This document shows, one piece after another, positions 8,267-16,100 of a DNA stretch of 64,000 nucleotides. Position numbers and translations under genes: made by a program. The stretch's first letter is position 1. Every line of letters starts with the position of its first letter. The stretch comes from CAJINA01 sp964636125. GTDB lineage: Bacteria > Desulfobacterota > Desulfobacteria > Desulfobacterales > CAJINA01. A model generated the notes under the pieces. It was not told where the DNA came from. It ran no database searches and saw only the letters and a list, made by a program, of their open reading frames with translations. The DNA is taken from contig CAZWPX010000008.1 in assembly GCA_964636125.1 (NCBI GenBank), positions 1 to 64,000 on the forward strand, given 5' to 3'.

Positions 8267-9708
8267 TGCGCCACCTTGCCATAGGACTGACCCTGGCTTT
8301 CTGGCTGGTCGCCTGTCCGGTCCCAGTCACCCTGGCCGAGGACATGCGGGCAATGAGTGTCCAGGAACAGCAGCTCCGTCGGGAATTGCTTCAAAAAGTC
8401 GTCCGTGAAAAACAAATGGCGGACGAAGAGAGCCGGGAAACCCGCCGCCTCATTTTAGAAGACCGCAGCCGCCTGAACGCGTCCGCGGACAGCCTGCAGG
8501 CCGAGATCCGGCAGCTGGAGGCCGAAATCAAAACGGGTGAAAATGAATTTACAGCTTTACTGGCAAAGAACAAAAAGCGAACCGCCGACCTGGATGAACG
8601 CCGGGCAGTTCACAATGAACTAATCGGCCATGTTCGAGTTCTGGCCAAGGATCTCGATGCCCTTTTGACCGGCAGTTTCGACCAGGCACTGCAGCCTGAA
8701 AGGCGCCGGACCCTCGCCGCGATTGCCACCCAGAGCCAGTTTCCGGGGATGCAGGACCTGCAGCACATGGTGACCCTTTTAGAAACTGAAATCCGCAATT
8801 CCGGAGAGGTCCGCCTGGTGCGGGGACCGATGGTGGACCACAGCGGTGCAACCGTCACAACGGACCTGCTTTTCCTGGGAAATTTTACGGCTGCCTATCG
8901 AACCGGCGATGCCTGCGGGTACCTGAATTACCTTCCGGGCAGTCAGAAATTATTTGCCCTGCAAAAGGCCGTACCGGGCAGGCTCCGCAAAGCCTTGCAA
9001 TCTTACCTGGCCGGCGAGGCCGATGCGGTGCCTCTGGATATCACCCGGGGCGGCGCCTTGCAGCAGCTCAGCCACCAGACCAATTTATGGGAGCGTATCG
9101 CACGGGGAGGCCCCATTGTCTGGCCGATCCTGGTTGTCCTGGTCCTGGGTGCCGCCATCATTATCGAGCGGACCCTCTACCTCTACCGCAAAGCCATCGA
9201 TGCGGACAACCTGATGAACCAGATGGATAACCTGGCGGCCTGTGAAGATTGGGACGCGTGTCATGCCCTGTGTAACCGGTTCACGGGCAAACCGGTTTCC
9301 CGGGTTTTGCAGGCCGGGCTCGAATGCCGGCAGATGGCGCGTGAAGAGATGGAAAATGTTTTGCAGGAGGCTATTTTACAAGAAATACCGGGCCTGGAAC
9401 GATTCCTGTCCACACTGGGTATGCTTGCGGCCATTGCGCCCCTGCTGGGGTTGCTGGGGACTGTTACCGGCATGATTAATACCTTTGACATGATTACCCA
9501 TTATGGGACCGGCAATCCCCGTATGATGTCCGGGGGCATATCCGAGGCCCTTATCACGACCATGCTGGGACTCAGTGTGGCCATTCCCATTTTGCTTTGC
9601 CATACCCTGTTGTCCCGCAGGACGGAAAACGTTATCGCCCAGATGGAAGAAAAAGCGGTGGCCTTTACCAATATCGTTTATAAAACCCGCGTGAGCAGTG
9701 ACCGTTAA
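8263..9708 (+). CDS. TtpC-like MotA/TolQ/ExbB proton-channel protein with periplasmic coiled coil
   Basis: A 481-residue protein with a signal peptide (about 1-23) and a periplasmic coiled coil (about 28-130). A DUF3450-like globular part follows, then a MotA/TolQ/ExbB proton-channel domain from about residue 281 (first membrane helix PIVWPILVVLVLGAAIIIER). The conserved helices include APLLGLLGTVTGMINTF and GISEALITTMLGLSVAIPI. This arrangement matches TtpC of TonB2 systems. It overlaps its neighbours by four bases (ATGA) and one base (TAATG), so the operon is tightly coupled. It is expected to use proton-motive force to energise the TonB-dependent receptor. Confidence 0.88.
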   Translation: MMRHLAIGLTLAFWLVACPVPVTLAEDMRAMSVQEQQLRRELLQKVVREKQMADEESRETRRLILEDRSRLNASADSLQAEIRQLEAEIKTGENEFTALLAKNKKRTADLDERRAVHNELIGHVRVLAKDLDALLTGSFDQALQPERRRTLAAIATQSQFPGMQDLQHMVTLLETEIRNSGEVRLVRGPMVDHSGATVTTDLLFLGNFTAAYRTGDACGYLNYLPGSQKLFALQKAVPGRLRKALQSYLAGEADAVPLDITRGGALQQLSHQTNLWERIARGGPIVWPILVVLVLGAAIIIERTLYLYRKAIDADNLMNQMDNLAACEDWDACHALCNRFTGKPVSRVLQAGLECRQMAREEMENVLQEAILQEIPGLERFLSTLGMLAAIAPLLGLLGTVTGMINTFDMITHYGTGNPRMMSGGISEALITTMLGLSVAIPILLCHTLLSRRTENVIAQMEEKAVAFTNIVYKTRVSSDR

Positions 9709-10316
9709 TGGGCCCTTTTTCAGAATATGGTTACACGATCATGGATTACCTGGCCGCCGGGGGAGCGATCATGGTGCCTTTGATTGCGTTGAGCCTGGTC
9801 ATGTGGCTGCTGATTGTCAACCGCTCGCTCTATTTTCGCCGCCTGAACGCTGGACGGCTCACACCGGACGGTGCCCTGGCGCATATCTCCGCCCGGCGCC
9901 GGCCGGATTCGGTCCGCTACCGGGGCGCCATTGCCCTGCTGGTTAAAGAGTTCCTGAAGAGATCCACCGGCCGGCGTGAACTTGATCGCCATATCCTGGA
10001 TGAAACCGTGATGGCCGTAACCCGGTCCCTGGATCGTCACCTGGCCAGCATAGGGGTCCTGGCCGCAGTTGCACCCCTGCTGGGCCTGTTGGGCACCGTC
10101 CTGGGTATGATCACCACGTTTGATGTTATTTCGGTATACGGCACCGGGAACGCCAAGGCCATGGCCGGCGGTATTTCGGCCGCCCTGATCACCACCCAGA
10201 CCGGCCTGCTGGTGGCCATCCCGGGCATGTACATGAAAAATTTCCTGGTTCGCCGGGCTGAAAAACTCAAACGCCGCATCGCCGCCGTGGCCATGTTTGT
10301 CCGGCCCAGAATGTAG
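9708..10316 (+). CDS. exbB: ExbB/TolQ family biopolymer transport protein
   Basis: A 202-residue ExbB with three predicted membrane helices (about 15-38, 110-135, 152-175). The conserved block APLLGLLGTVLGMITTF and the segment GISAALITTQTGLLVAIPG are present. It is the second proton-channel subunit of this TonB2-type motor, as is usual when a TtpC protein is present. Its start overlaps the TtpC stop (TAATG). The next gene, exbD, follows only after a 155-base gap filled with repeats, which is unusual for this operon. Confidence 0.9.
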   Translation: MGPFSEYGYTIMDYLAAGGAIMVPLIALSLVMWLLIVNRSLYFRRLNAGRLTPDGALAHISARRRPDSVRYRGAIALLVKEFLKRSTGRRELDRHILDETVMAVTRSLDRHLASIGVLAAVAPLLGLLGTVLGMITTFDVISVYGTGNAKAMAGGISAALITTQTGLLVAIPGMYMKNFLVRRAEKLKRRIAAVAMFVRPRM

Positions 10317-10318
10317 AT

Positions 10319-10350
10319 AGTGTCCGTCCACAAACGGCATCTTTTGTGAA
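10319..10350 (+). repeat. Partial left end of palindromic repeat family B
   Basis: AGTGTCCGTCCACAAACGGC followed by ATCTTTTG closely resembles the left end of the complete element at 24916-25057. Only this end is recognisable, so it is a remnant or a diverged half-copy. Confidence 0.45.
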
Positions 10351-10405
10351 TGAACACGGAATCAATTAATTTTATGTTTTCGATGGAAATTTCGAGTAGG
10401 TACTT

Positions 10406-10430
10406 TGTGGGAGCGGCATCTTGCCGCGAA
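10406..10430 (+). repeat. REP-like hairpin repeat, copy 1
   Basis: A 25-base element (TGTGGGAGCGGCATCT, then TGCCGCGAA) able to fold through GCGGCA/TGCCGC. The same sequence occurs at 36233-36257. It resembles the REP sequences known from Pseudomonas in its GGGAGCGG start and hairpin. It lies between exbB and exbD. Confidence 0.75.
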
Positions 10431-10471
10431 TTCGGTGCCTGTCATTTGAACAATTCAATTTTGAGAATGCC

Positions 10472-10900
10472 ATGCTGAACATTACCGCAGCCCGTAAAGC
10501 CCGTCGCCAGAACGCGGAAATCAACGTCGCGCCGTTGATTGATATGGTCTTTATCCTGCTGATATTTTTCCTGGTAACCACCAGCTTCGTAAAAGAAGCA
10601 GGGGTCGCCATCAACCGCCCGGCCGCGGCCACCGCTGTGGTTTCCGATAATACCGGGATCCTGATCGGTGTCACCCGGGAAAACCGGATTTATATGCAGC
10701 ACCGGGAAATTGATGTGCGCACGGTACGCGCCAACGTCGAGCGCTCCCTGGCTGAAAACCCTGAAGGCCACGTGATCATTGTAGCGGACCGGGAGAGCCT
10801 GACGGGCACCATCATCAGCGTGATGGACGGGTGTCGGGCCGCCGGCGCTCAAAACATCGCAGTTGCGACCCGCCAGCCGACCGAAAAGGGGGCGCCATGA
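10472..10900 (+). CDS. exbD: ExbD/TolR family biopolymer transport protein
   Basis: A 142-residue ExbD. One N-terminal membrane helix (about 20-40, PLIDMVFILLIFFLVTTSF) carries the conserved Asp that takes part in proton transfer, and a periplasmic domain follows. The start is placed at 10472, where the ExbD homology begins; earlier in-frame codons lie in repeat DNA. The stop overlaps the tonB start by ATGA. It works with the two ExbB-type proteins and TonB to energise receptor gating. Confidence 0.9.
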   Translation: MLNITAARKARRQNAEINVAPLIDMVFILLIFFLVTTSFVKEAGVAINRPAAATAVVSDNTGILIGVTRENRIYMQHREIDVRTVRANVERSLAENPEGHVIIVADRESLTGTIISVMDGCRAAGAQNIAVATRQPTEKGAP

Positions 10901-11565
10901 CCCGCCCGGCCAATGTCTGGGCGGAGTGGCTCACGGCTTTGGCCGTATCCCTGGCCCTCAACGTCCTCATGTTCGGTGCCCTGCCCGGCCTGATGCAGCG
11001 CGAGACAAATATTTCCAGCAGCCGGGTCCCGATCCAACCAATCAATTTTGTGCGTCTTAAGCACGAAACGCCGCCGATCACCCGTAAACCGCCGCCCCCG
11101 CAAAAACAAAAACCGGCCCGGGCTGCAATCAAAAAGCCCCGGGCGGTCCAACTTCACAAAAGACCGCAATTGACGCTCCCTTATCAGCCCAGTCGGGTTC
11201 TGCCAATGACTGCCGGAGCCATTAGCGTGCCCCTGGCCCAGGGCCTGGATCCCGGTCTGCTTTCCCTGGACCACGAATGGGGCCTGGGAGACCTGGATCA
11301 ACCCCTGACACCCCTGGTTCGCATCCCCCCGGTCTATCCCCTGCGGGCCAAGCGCATGGGCATCGAAGGCTGGGTGCGGGTAAAGTTCCTGGTCCGCCGG
11401 GATGGAACCATTGCCCGGGCGGAGATTTTGGAAGCCGCCCCCGCAAAATTGTTTGACAGCAGTGTCCGCCGCTGCGTAACCGGTTGGCGCTTTCGGCCCG
11501 GCACCGTGGACGGGGAACCGGTGGATGTCTGGGCGGAAACCGTTATCCGGTTTAAATTGGACTAG
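10897..11565 (+). CDS. tonB: TonB family energy-transducing protein
   Basis: A 222-residue TonB-type protein. It has an N-terminal membrane anchor (about 9-28), a Pro/Lys-rich periplasmic linker (about 55-90) and a C-terminal TonB domain (about 140-222) with PPVYPLRAKRMGIEGWVRV and the late GWRFRPG motif. The start at 10897 overlaps the exbD stop (ATGA). Its place in a riboswitch-led operon suggests that it serves the BtuB-like receptor. It is short compared with general-purpose TonB proteins, as is typical of TonB2. Confidence 0.9.
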   Translation: MTRPANVWAEWLTALAVSLALNVLMFGALPGLMQRETNISSSRVPIQPINFVRLKHETPPITRKPPPPQKQKPARAAIKKPRAVQLHKRPQLTLPYQPSRVLPMTAGAISVPLAQGLDPGLLSLDHEWGLGDLDQPLTPLVRIPPVYPLRAKRMGIEGWVRVKFLVRRDGTIARAEILEAAPAKLFDSSVRRCVTGWRFRPGTVDGEPVDVWAETVIRFKLD

Positions 11566-11569
11566 CCAT

Positions 11570-12871
11570 ATGACCCGCAAATGGAAAAAAGTATGCCAAT
11601 GGGCAATCACGGGCATTATCCTGGCCCTGCCCCTGGGCCTGTGTGCATCCGAGGTCAACGAGCCCCTGCCGCCGTCGGTCCGCCGGGTGCTGCACCAGGC
11701 CCACACCCTTATTGAGGCCCGGCAAACAGACAAGGCCCGCTTAAAACTGGAAGCCTATCTTGAAAAAAGGAAACAACCCCACTACCTGGTGCCTTTTACC
11801 CTGGGCAACCTCTGGATGGCGCAGGCCGCTTATCCCCAGGCCGCCAGGGCCTATCGCCAGTCTACAGCGCAGCGCCCGGATTTCGCGCCGGCCTGGATGA
11901 ATCTGGGTAAGGCTGTTTACGAGATGGCGAATTACAATGTGGCCGCCGATTGTTTCTACAAAGCCTACCAGGCGGAGGCAGAACCCCGGGCTGAAACACT
12001 CTATTACAGTGCCACCGCCTACCTGCTGGCCAACGATCCGGATAAAGGCTTGGAAACCTTCCAGTTGCTGCTGAAAATGCATGCGCCGGACGTCAAGCTG
12101 GACTGGAAGCCGGTCCTTGTCCAACTATACCAGGCCCTGGATCAACCGGTGGCCGCCCTGCCGGTTATCGAGGAACTTGCGGCCCGCAGTGTCCCGCACC
12201 AGAAAGCCCAATGGCAGGAAACTCTCCTGGGACACTACCTGCTGCTCGGCCAAACAAATCGGGCCCTGGCGTACGCGCGGGATTTGACCCGTTTGGATCC
12301 CACCACGGCCCGCTGGTGGAGAGCCCTGGCGCACCTGCTGCTTGAACAGGCGCAATACGAAAAAGCCCTGCAGGCTTTAATGATCTACGCCAAGATCAAC
12401 GTACCGGATGCGGCTGAGAAAAAACTACTGGCCGACCTCAGTCTCCAGGTCGGGATTCCGGTTGTAGCCGCCCAATACTACCGGGAACTGACGGCCGCCG
12501 ATCCGGATACGGGCAACCTCACCGGCCTGGTCCAGGCCCTGCGGCAAATGGACCAGCAGGCAGAAGCACTGGAGCAGATCGACCACCACCAGCCCAACCC
12601 CATCGACCCGGATCTGCTCTGGCTAAAAGGTGAGTTGTTGTTTGAAATGAAACAGTATGAGGCGGCTGCTAAGGCCTATCGCAGCTGTGCACGGGATGGC
12701 TCCCAAGCCGGCCACGCCTGGTTGATGGCAGGATACGCCTCCTTTCAGGCTGGCGACCTTGTGAATGCCAGAGATGAATTTACCAGGGCGGAGCATCACC
12801 CGGAACAAAAAAAACATGCCCGGGCCGCCCTGCGAGAACTCGAGAATTTCACTGCCGCGGATGGGATTTGA
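11570..12871 (+). CDS. TPR protein of the Ton cluster
   Basis: A 433-residue protein with a signal peptide (about 1-25) followed by tetratricopeptide repeats over most of its length. Clear units begin near FTLGNLWMAQAAYPQAARAY, AWMNLGKAVYEMANYNVAAD and ALAYARDLTRLDP. Such TPR proteins commonly close TonB2-type operons after DUF3450, TtpC, ExbB, ExbD and TonB. The start lies five bases after the tonB stop. It is probably periplasmic and a scaffold; no enzymatic motif is seen. It is the last gene of the plus-strand unit, and the convergent btuD gene ends 73 bases further on. Confidence 0.82.
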   Translation: MTRKWKKVCQWAITGIILALPLGLCASEVNEPLPPSVRRVLHQAHTLIEARQTDKARLKLEAYLEKRKQPHYLVPFTLGNLWMAQAAYPQAARAYRQSTAQRPDFAPAWMNLGKAVYEMANYNVAADCFYKAYQAEAEPRAETLYYSATAYLLANDPDKGLETFQLLLKMHAPDVKLDWKPVLVQLYQALDQPVAALPVIEELAARSVPHQKAQWQETLLGHYLLLGQTNRALAYARDLTRLDPTTARWWRALAHLLLEQAQYEKALQALMIYAKINVPDAAEKKLLADLSLQVGIPVVAAQYYRELTAADPDTGNLTGLVQALRQMDQQAEALEQIDHHQPNPIDPDLLWLKGELLFEMKQYEAAAKAYRSCARDGSQAGHAWLMAGYASFQAGDLVNARDEFTRAEHHPEQKKHARAALRELENFTAADGI

Positions 12872-12944
12872 AAGCGGCAAAAGAGTATGCGATCTTCAAC
12901 ACCCCTTGAATATGGAACAGAATCCTTCGCAATCTTCGTTCAAT

Positions 12945-13748
12945 TTATTTCGTCCCCGACCCTAACTTCTCCGGCAAGGGTAGTACCCGAGGATAGGGGC
13001 CAGCCGGGTTCTTGTCCACCCACATTCTACAGCCATAAGTCTTTTCCAGAATATCCGGGCGCAAAACCTCTTCCGGGGTTCCCCGCTGCACAACCTCGCC
13101 CGCTTTGAGCATGAGGATGCTGTCTGCGTACATGGCGGCAATGTTGAGATCATGGGACACCATGACAACGGCCATGCCCCGGGCAGCCCGCAGGCGATCC
13201 ATCAAATCCATGATGCGGATCTGGTGGGCCGGGTCCAGAGAGGCCGTCGGCTCATCCAGGAGCAGGATTTCCGGTTCCTGACAAATGGCGCGGGCGATGT
13301 GAACCCGCTGGCGTTCTCCGCCGCTGAGCTGGTCAAGCCGGCGCTGGGCCAGGTGCTCCAGACCGGTAAAACGCAATGCATTCATGGCCATATCGTAATC
13401 CGGACCGCTTTCGATACCCAGCAATCCCAGATGCGGGGTGCGTCCCATGAGGGCGGTCTGCAGAACCGTAAATGGAAAACTGTCATCCATGGCCTGCGGG
13501 ACATAGGCCACCACCTGTGCAAACGCCTTTTTGCCATAGGCCTGAATCGGCGTATCCCTGATCGCGACGCCGCCCGACGGTGCCTGAAAAATTCCGGCCA
13601 GGATTTTCAACAAGGTTGTTTTGCCGGATCCGTTCGGACCGGCAATAATAAAAAATTCTCCTGGAACGACCACCAGGCTGACCCGCTCAAGGACCGCTGT
13701 CGTCCCATAACGGTAGGTGATATTCTCAGCCCTGATGGCAGCTATCAT
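12945..13748 (-). CDS. btuD: Corrinoid ABC transporter ATP-binding protein
   Basis: A 267-residue ABC ATPase of the FepC/BtuD class. Walker A is GPNGSGKTT (about 38-46), the signature is LSGGERQRVHIARA (about 141-154), Walker B is ILLLDEPTASLD, and the switch His lies in VSHD. Its start overlaps the permease stop (ATGA), so BtuF, BtuC and BtuD form one coupled operon behind the second cobalamin riboswitch. It supplies ATP hydrolysis for corrinoid import across the inner membrane. FepC-type ATPases of siderophore systems look alike; the riboswitch decides for corrinoid. Confidence 0.9.
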   Translation of the reverse strand: MIAAIRAENITYRYGTTAVLERVSLVVVPGEFFIIAGPNGSGKTTLLKILAGIFQAPSGGVAIRDTPIQAYGKKAFAQVVAYVPQAMDDSFPFTVLQTALMGRTPHLGLLGIESGPDYDMAMNALRFTGLEHLAQRRLDQLSGGERQRVHIARAICQEPEILLLDEPTASLDPAHQIRIMDLMDRLRAARGMAVVMVSHDLNIAAMYADSILMLKAGEVVQRGTPEEVLRPDILEKTYGCRMWVDKNPAGPYPRVLPLPEKLGSGTK

Positions 13749-14755
13749 CGTTGCGACCTCTTGAGCAGATAGATAAAAAGCGGGGCCCCGACCAGGGCCG
13801 TAATGACCCCCACAGGCATTTCCCCCTGGTCCGGCAGGGTTCGCGCCAGAATATCACACAGCACCATAAATGCACCGCCACCCAGAATGCAGGCCGGCAC
13901 CAGGACGCGGTGGTCGGGACCGATTATCAGGCGCAGCAGGTGAGGAATAACCAGGCCCACAAACCCGAAAAGCCCGCAGTAGCTGACCGTTACACTCACC
14001 ATGAAAGAGGTGGATATCAGCAGTGCTACCACAACCAGCCGTACGTTTACCCCCATGGTCTGGGCCGTTTCACGCCCCAGCAGCAGCAGGTTCATCCGGT
14101 TTGAAAAGAAAAACGTGAGGATGAAGCAGGGCAGTACCAGGAGGAACAGGACACCGGCCTCTTTCATCCCGGCCAACGACAGGTCCCCCATGAGCCAGAA
14201 CATGATACTGTGCAGGCGCGAATCCTGGGTAATGGAAACCAGGAACATGATCACCGCCGAGCAAAAGGCATTGATCATGACCCCGGAAAGCAGCAGAGAA
14301 TCGCGGTCCACCAGGGAGCGGCCGCCGGATATGGCCAGCACCAGCAGCAGCGTGCCGGTGGAACCGACAAAGGCTGTCAGGGTGATGCCTGGAAATCGGG
14401 AAAATCCCAGCAAAATACCCATGATGGCGCCGATGGCGGATCCACCGGAAACACCCAGAATATAGGGCTCTGCCAGAGGGTTTCGCAAAAGGGCCTGGAA
14501 AACCAGACCGCCCAATGAAAGGGTGGCCCCGGCAATGATGGCCATCAGTACCCGGGGCAGGCGAATTTTCCAAATGATCGCCTTGAGCATGGCATCCGCA
14601 CTTTCCGGCGCTGTGACCGCCTGCCACAAGGCCGCGAATTTCACACCGGACGATCCCGCGGCCAACCCGGCCAGCATGGTCACCAGGAGCACGGCCAGCA
14701 AGATGCCGCCGGTCAGCAGCAGCTGGGATATTAAGTGGGTCCGCTCAGTCCTCAC
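13745..14755 (-). CDS. btuC: Corrinoid ABC transporter permease
   Basis: A 336-residue FecCD/BtuC family permease with about ten hydrophobic helices. Family blocks include LRLPRVLMAIIAGATLSLGG-like sequence near residue 68, NPLAEPYILGVSGGSAIGA, and the late GFVGLVIPHLLR with the conserved Gly that contacts the ATPase. Its start overlaps the end of btuF by four bases and its end overlaps btuD, which indicates coupled translation. It is the membrane channel of the riboswitch-controlled corrinoid importer. Confidence 0.9.
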   Translation of the reverse strand: MRTERTHLISQLLLTGGILLAVLLVTMLAGLAAGSSGVKFAALWQAVTAPESADAMLKAIIWKIRLPRVLMAIIAGATLSLGGLVFQALLRNPLAEPYILGVSGGSAIGAIMGILLGFSRFPGITLTAFVGSTGTLLLVLAISGGRSLVDRDSLLLSGVMINAFCSAVIMFLVSITQDSRLHSIMFWLMGDLSLAGMKEAGVLFLLVLPCFILTFFFSNRMNLLLLGRETAQTMGVNVRLVVVALLISTSFMVSVTVSYCGLFGFVGLVIPHLLRLIIGPDHRVLVPACILGGGAFMVLCDILARTLPDQGEMPVGVITALVGAPLFIYLLKRSQR

Positions 14756-15684
14756 TCGTTCTCCTTGAATTTGTCCGGATGCAAAATCCGGGCAAGGGTT
14801 TCAAGACCGCTGACCAGCCGGGGGGTGGGCCGATCATAGATATTGGATTCCTGGAGGTAGATGCGGTCATGGCGCACGGCCGGCATTCCCGGCCATTGCT
14901 GCCAGTAGGCCTTGACCTCCTCGAAAACCGCATGCCGGGCCATGGATGTAATAATGATCACATCCGGTGCCAGATTCAGCACCTGTTCCCGGCTGAAGCG
15001 CGGATAGGATGTGCTGGCTGCCGCCAGGTTGGTACCCCCGGCCATGGATATTAATTCGTCAATGAAGGTCTCCGCACCCGCTGACACGATGGGGTCTATC
15101 CCGATCTGGAAAAACACCCGCGGCCGGGTGCGAACAGGGCCAAGGGCGCTACTTACCGCAGCTACCCGCGCGCGCATACCCCCGACCACCTCGGCGGCCT
15201 GCTTTTCAGCATTGATCAGCCCCCCGATGGTCAAAAGGGTTTCCATCACCGATTCCAGATTGGTCGGATTCACGGCAAAAACAGGAATGCCCAACGATTC
15301 AAGCCGTTCGATGACATGCTTGGGATTGCCGTCTTTGACAGCCAAACACAGATCCGGATTCAGGGAAACAATTTTTTCCAGATCCAGATGTACATAGGAA
15401 CCGACCTTGGGCAAAGCATTGGCCGGCTCCGGAAAATCACTGAACTGGGTGACACCCGCCAGTTTTTCTTCAGAACCAAGGGCAAACATGATTTCGGTGA
15501 CACTGGGCGCCAGGGCGATGATGCGTGCCGGATTCGCTGGAACTGCCACCTGCCGGCCCAGCAGATCGGTCACACGCCTATCGCCCGCCCCGACTGTTGA
15601 CGGCCACCAGGAAAGCAGGCCAAGCAGCGATACAAGGACTGTGGTGACCCATTTTTTCTGGATTTCTAATCTAGCGGGGTACAT
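14752..15684 (-). CDS. btuF: Corrinoid ABC transporter substrate-binding protein
   Basis: A 310-residue periplasmic binding protein of the helical-backbone class. A signal peptide (about 1-33) is followed by RIIALAPSVTEIMFALGSEE and NPDLCLAV-type motifs, as in BtuF. GGAGGGACGT sits directly before the ATG. It is first in the btuFCD operon, downstream of a cobalamin riboswitch. The window thus encodes two BtuF-type domains: this free one, and one fused to CbiZ at 5454. They may bind different corrinoids or deliver to different partners. Confidence 0.9.
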   Translation of the reverse strand: MYPARLEIQKKWVTTVLVSLLGLLSWWPSTVGAGDRRVTDLLGRQVAVPANPARIIALAPSVTEIMFALGSEEKLAGVTQFSDFPEPANALPKVGSYVHLDLEKIVSLNPDLCLAVKDGNPKHVIERLESLGIPVFAVNPTNLESVMETLLTIGGLINAEKQAAEVVGGMRARVAAVSSALGPVRTRPRVFFQIGIDPIVSAGAETFIDELISMAGGTNLAAASTSYPRFSREQVLNLAPDVIIITSMARHAVFEEVKAYWQQWPGMPAVRHDRIYLQESNIYDRPTPRLVSGLETLARILHPDKFKENE

Positions 15685-15743
15685 ACGTCCCTCCGTTAAT
15701 CGTCTTTTCTCCTGTTTCGCAAAGGACGCAGATTCACCAGATA

Positions 15744-15786
15744 CAAAAATCCCCGAATCGGCATCGCTGCGATCCGGGGATTTCCC
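15744..15786 (-). terminator. Expression-platform terminator of the second cobalamin riboswitch
   Basis: Read on the minus strand, AATCCCCGGATCG pairs with CGATTCGGGGATT around a short loop and is followed by T residues. It lies between the aptamer and btuF. The stem is nearly the same as that of the plus-strand platform at 3058-3090. Confidence 0.82.
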
Positions 15787-15840
15787 TTTTTTATCCTGAG
15801 ATCATGGGGGCGGCCTTTTGTCCATAAAGGGTACGCCTTA

Positions 15841-16004
15841 CATCCAGGCAGGTCTTCTGACTTTCGGATCACCCTACTGGCCGCGCCTTCCCATTCAACT
15901 TCTCTTGAACAGTGACTTGGTTGCGGCTTTCGTCCCCGATTACAGCGGCGGGCCCGTCCCCGATTCTCACGGGGTTCCCTGTTAAGCTCTCTGAGCACCT
16001 GAAC
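15841..16004 (-). promoter_or_regulatory. Cobalamin (B12) riboswitch
   Basis: On the minus strand the blocks AGGTGCTC, GGGAACCCCGTGAGAATC, GGGCCCGCCGCTGTAATC, GTCACTG, GGGAAGGCGC and AGTCAGAAGACCTGCC appear in the order of an AdoCbl-type riboswitch. The terminator at 15744-15786 follows. It controls btuFCD. Confidence 0.93.
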
Positions 16005-16017
16005 TCTATAGCCAATC

Positions 16018-16045
16018 TCTAAAATGGGCCCGGCCTGCCTGTCAA
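16018..16045 (-). promoter_or_regulatory. Putative promoter of btuFCD
   Basis: On the minus strand TTGACA (16045-16040) is followed after about 16 bases by TTTAGA. It lies just upstream of the riboswitch and just past the dsr terminator. The -10 match is weak. Confidence 0.4.
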
Positions 16046-16048
16046 GCA

Positions 16049-16083
16049 AAAAGGGCCCGCCGCATACGCGGCAGGCCCTTTAA
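16049..16083 (-). terminator. Terminator of the dsrMKJOP operon
   Basis: Read on the minus strand, AAAGGGCC-GCCGC pairs with GCGGC-GGCCCTTT around a GTAT loop and continues into T residues. It begins 18 bases after the dsrP stop. Because the stem is flanked by A and T runs, it could also work in the other direction. Confidence 0.85.
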
Positions 16084-16100
16084 TTCTATGATTATTGTAT

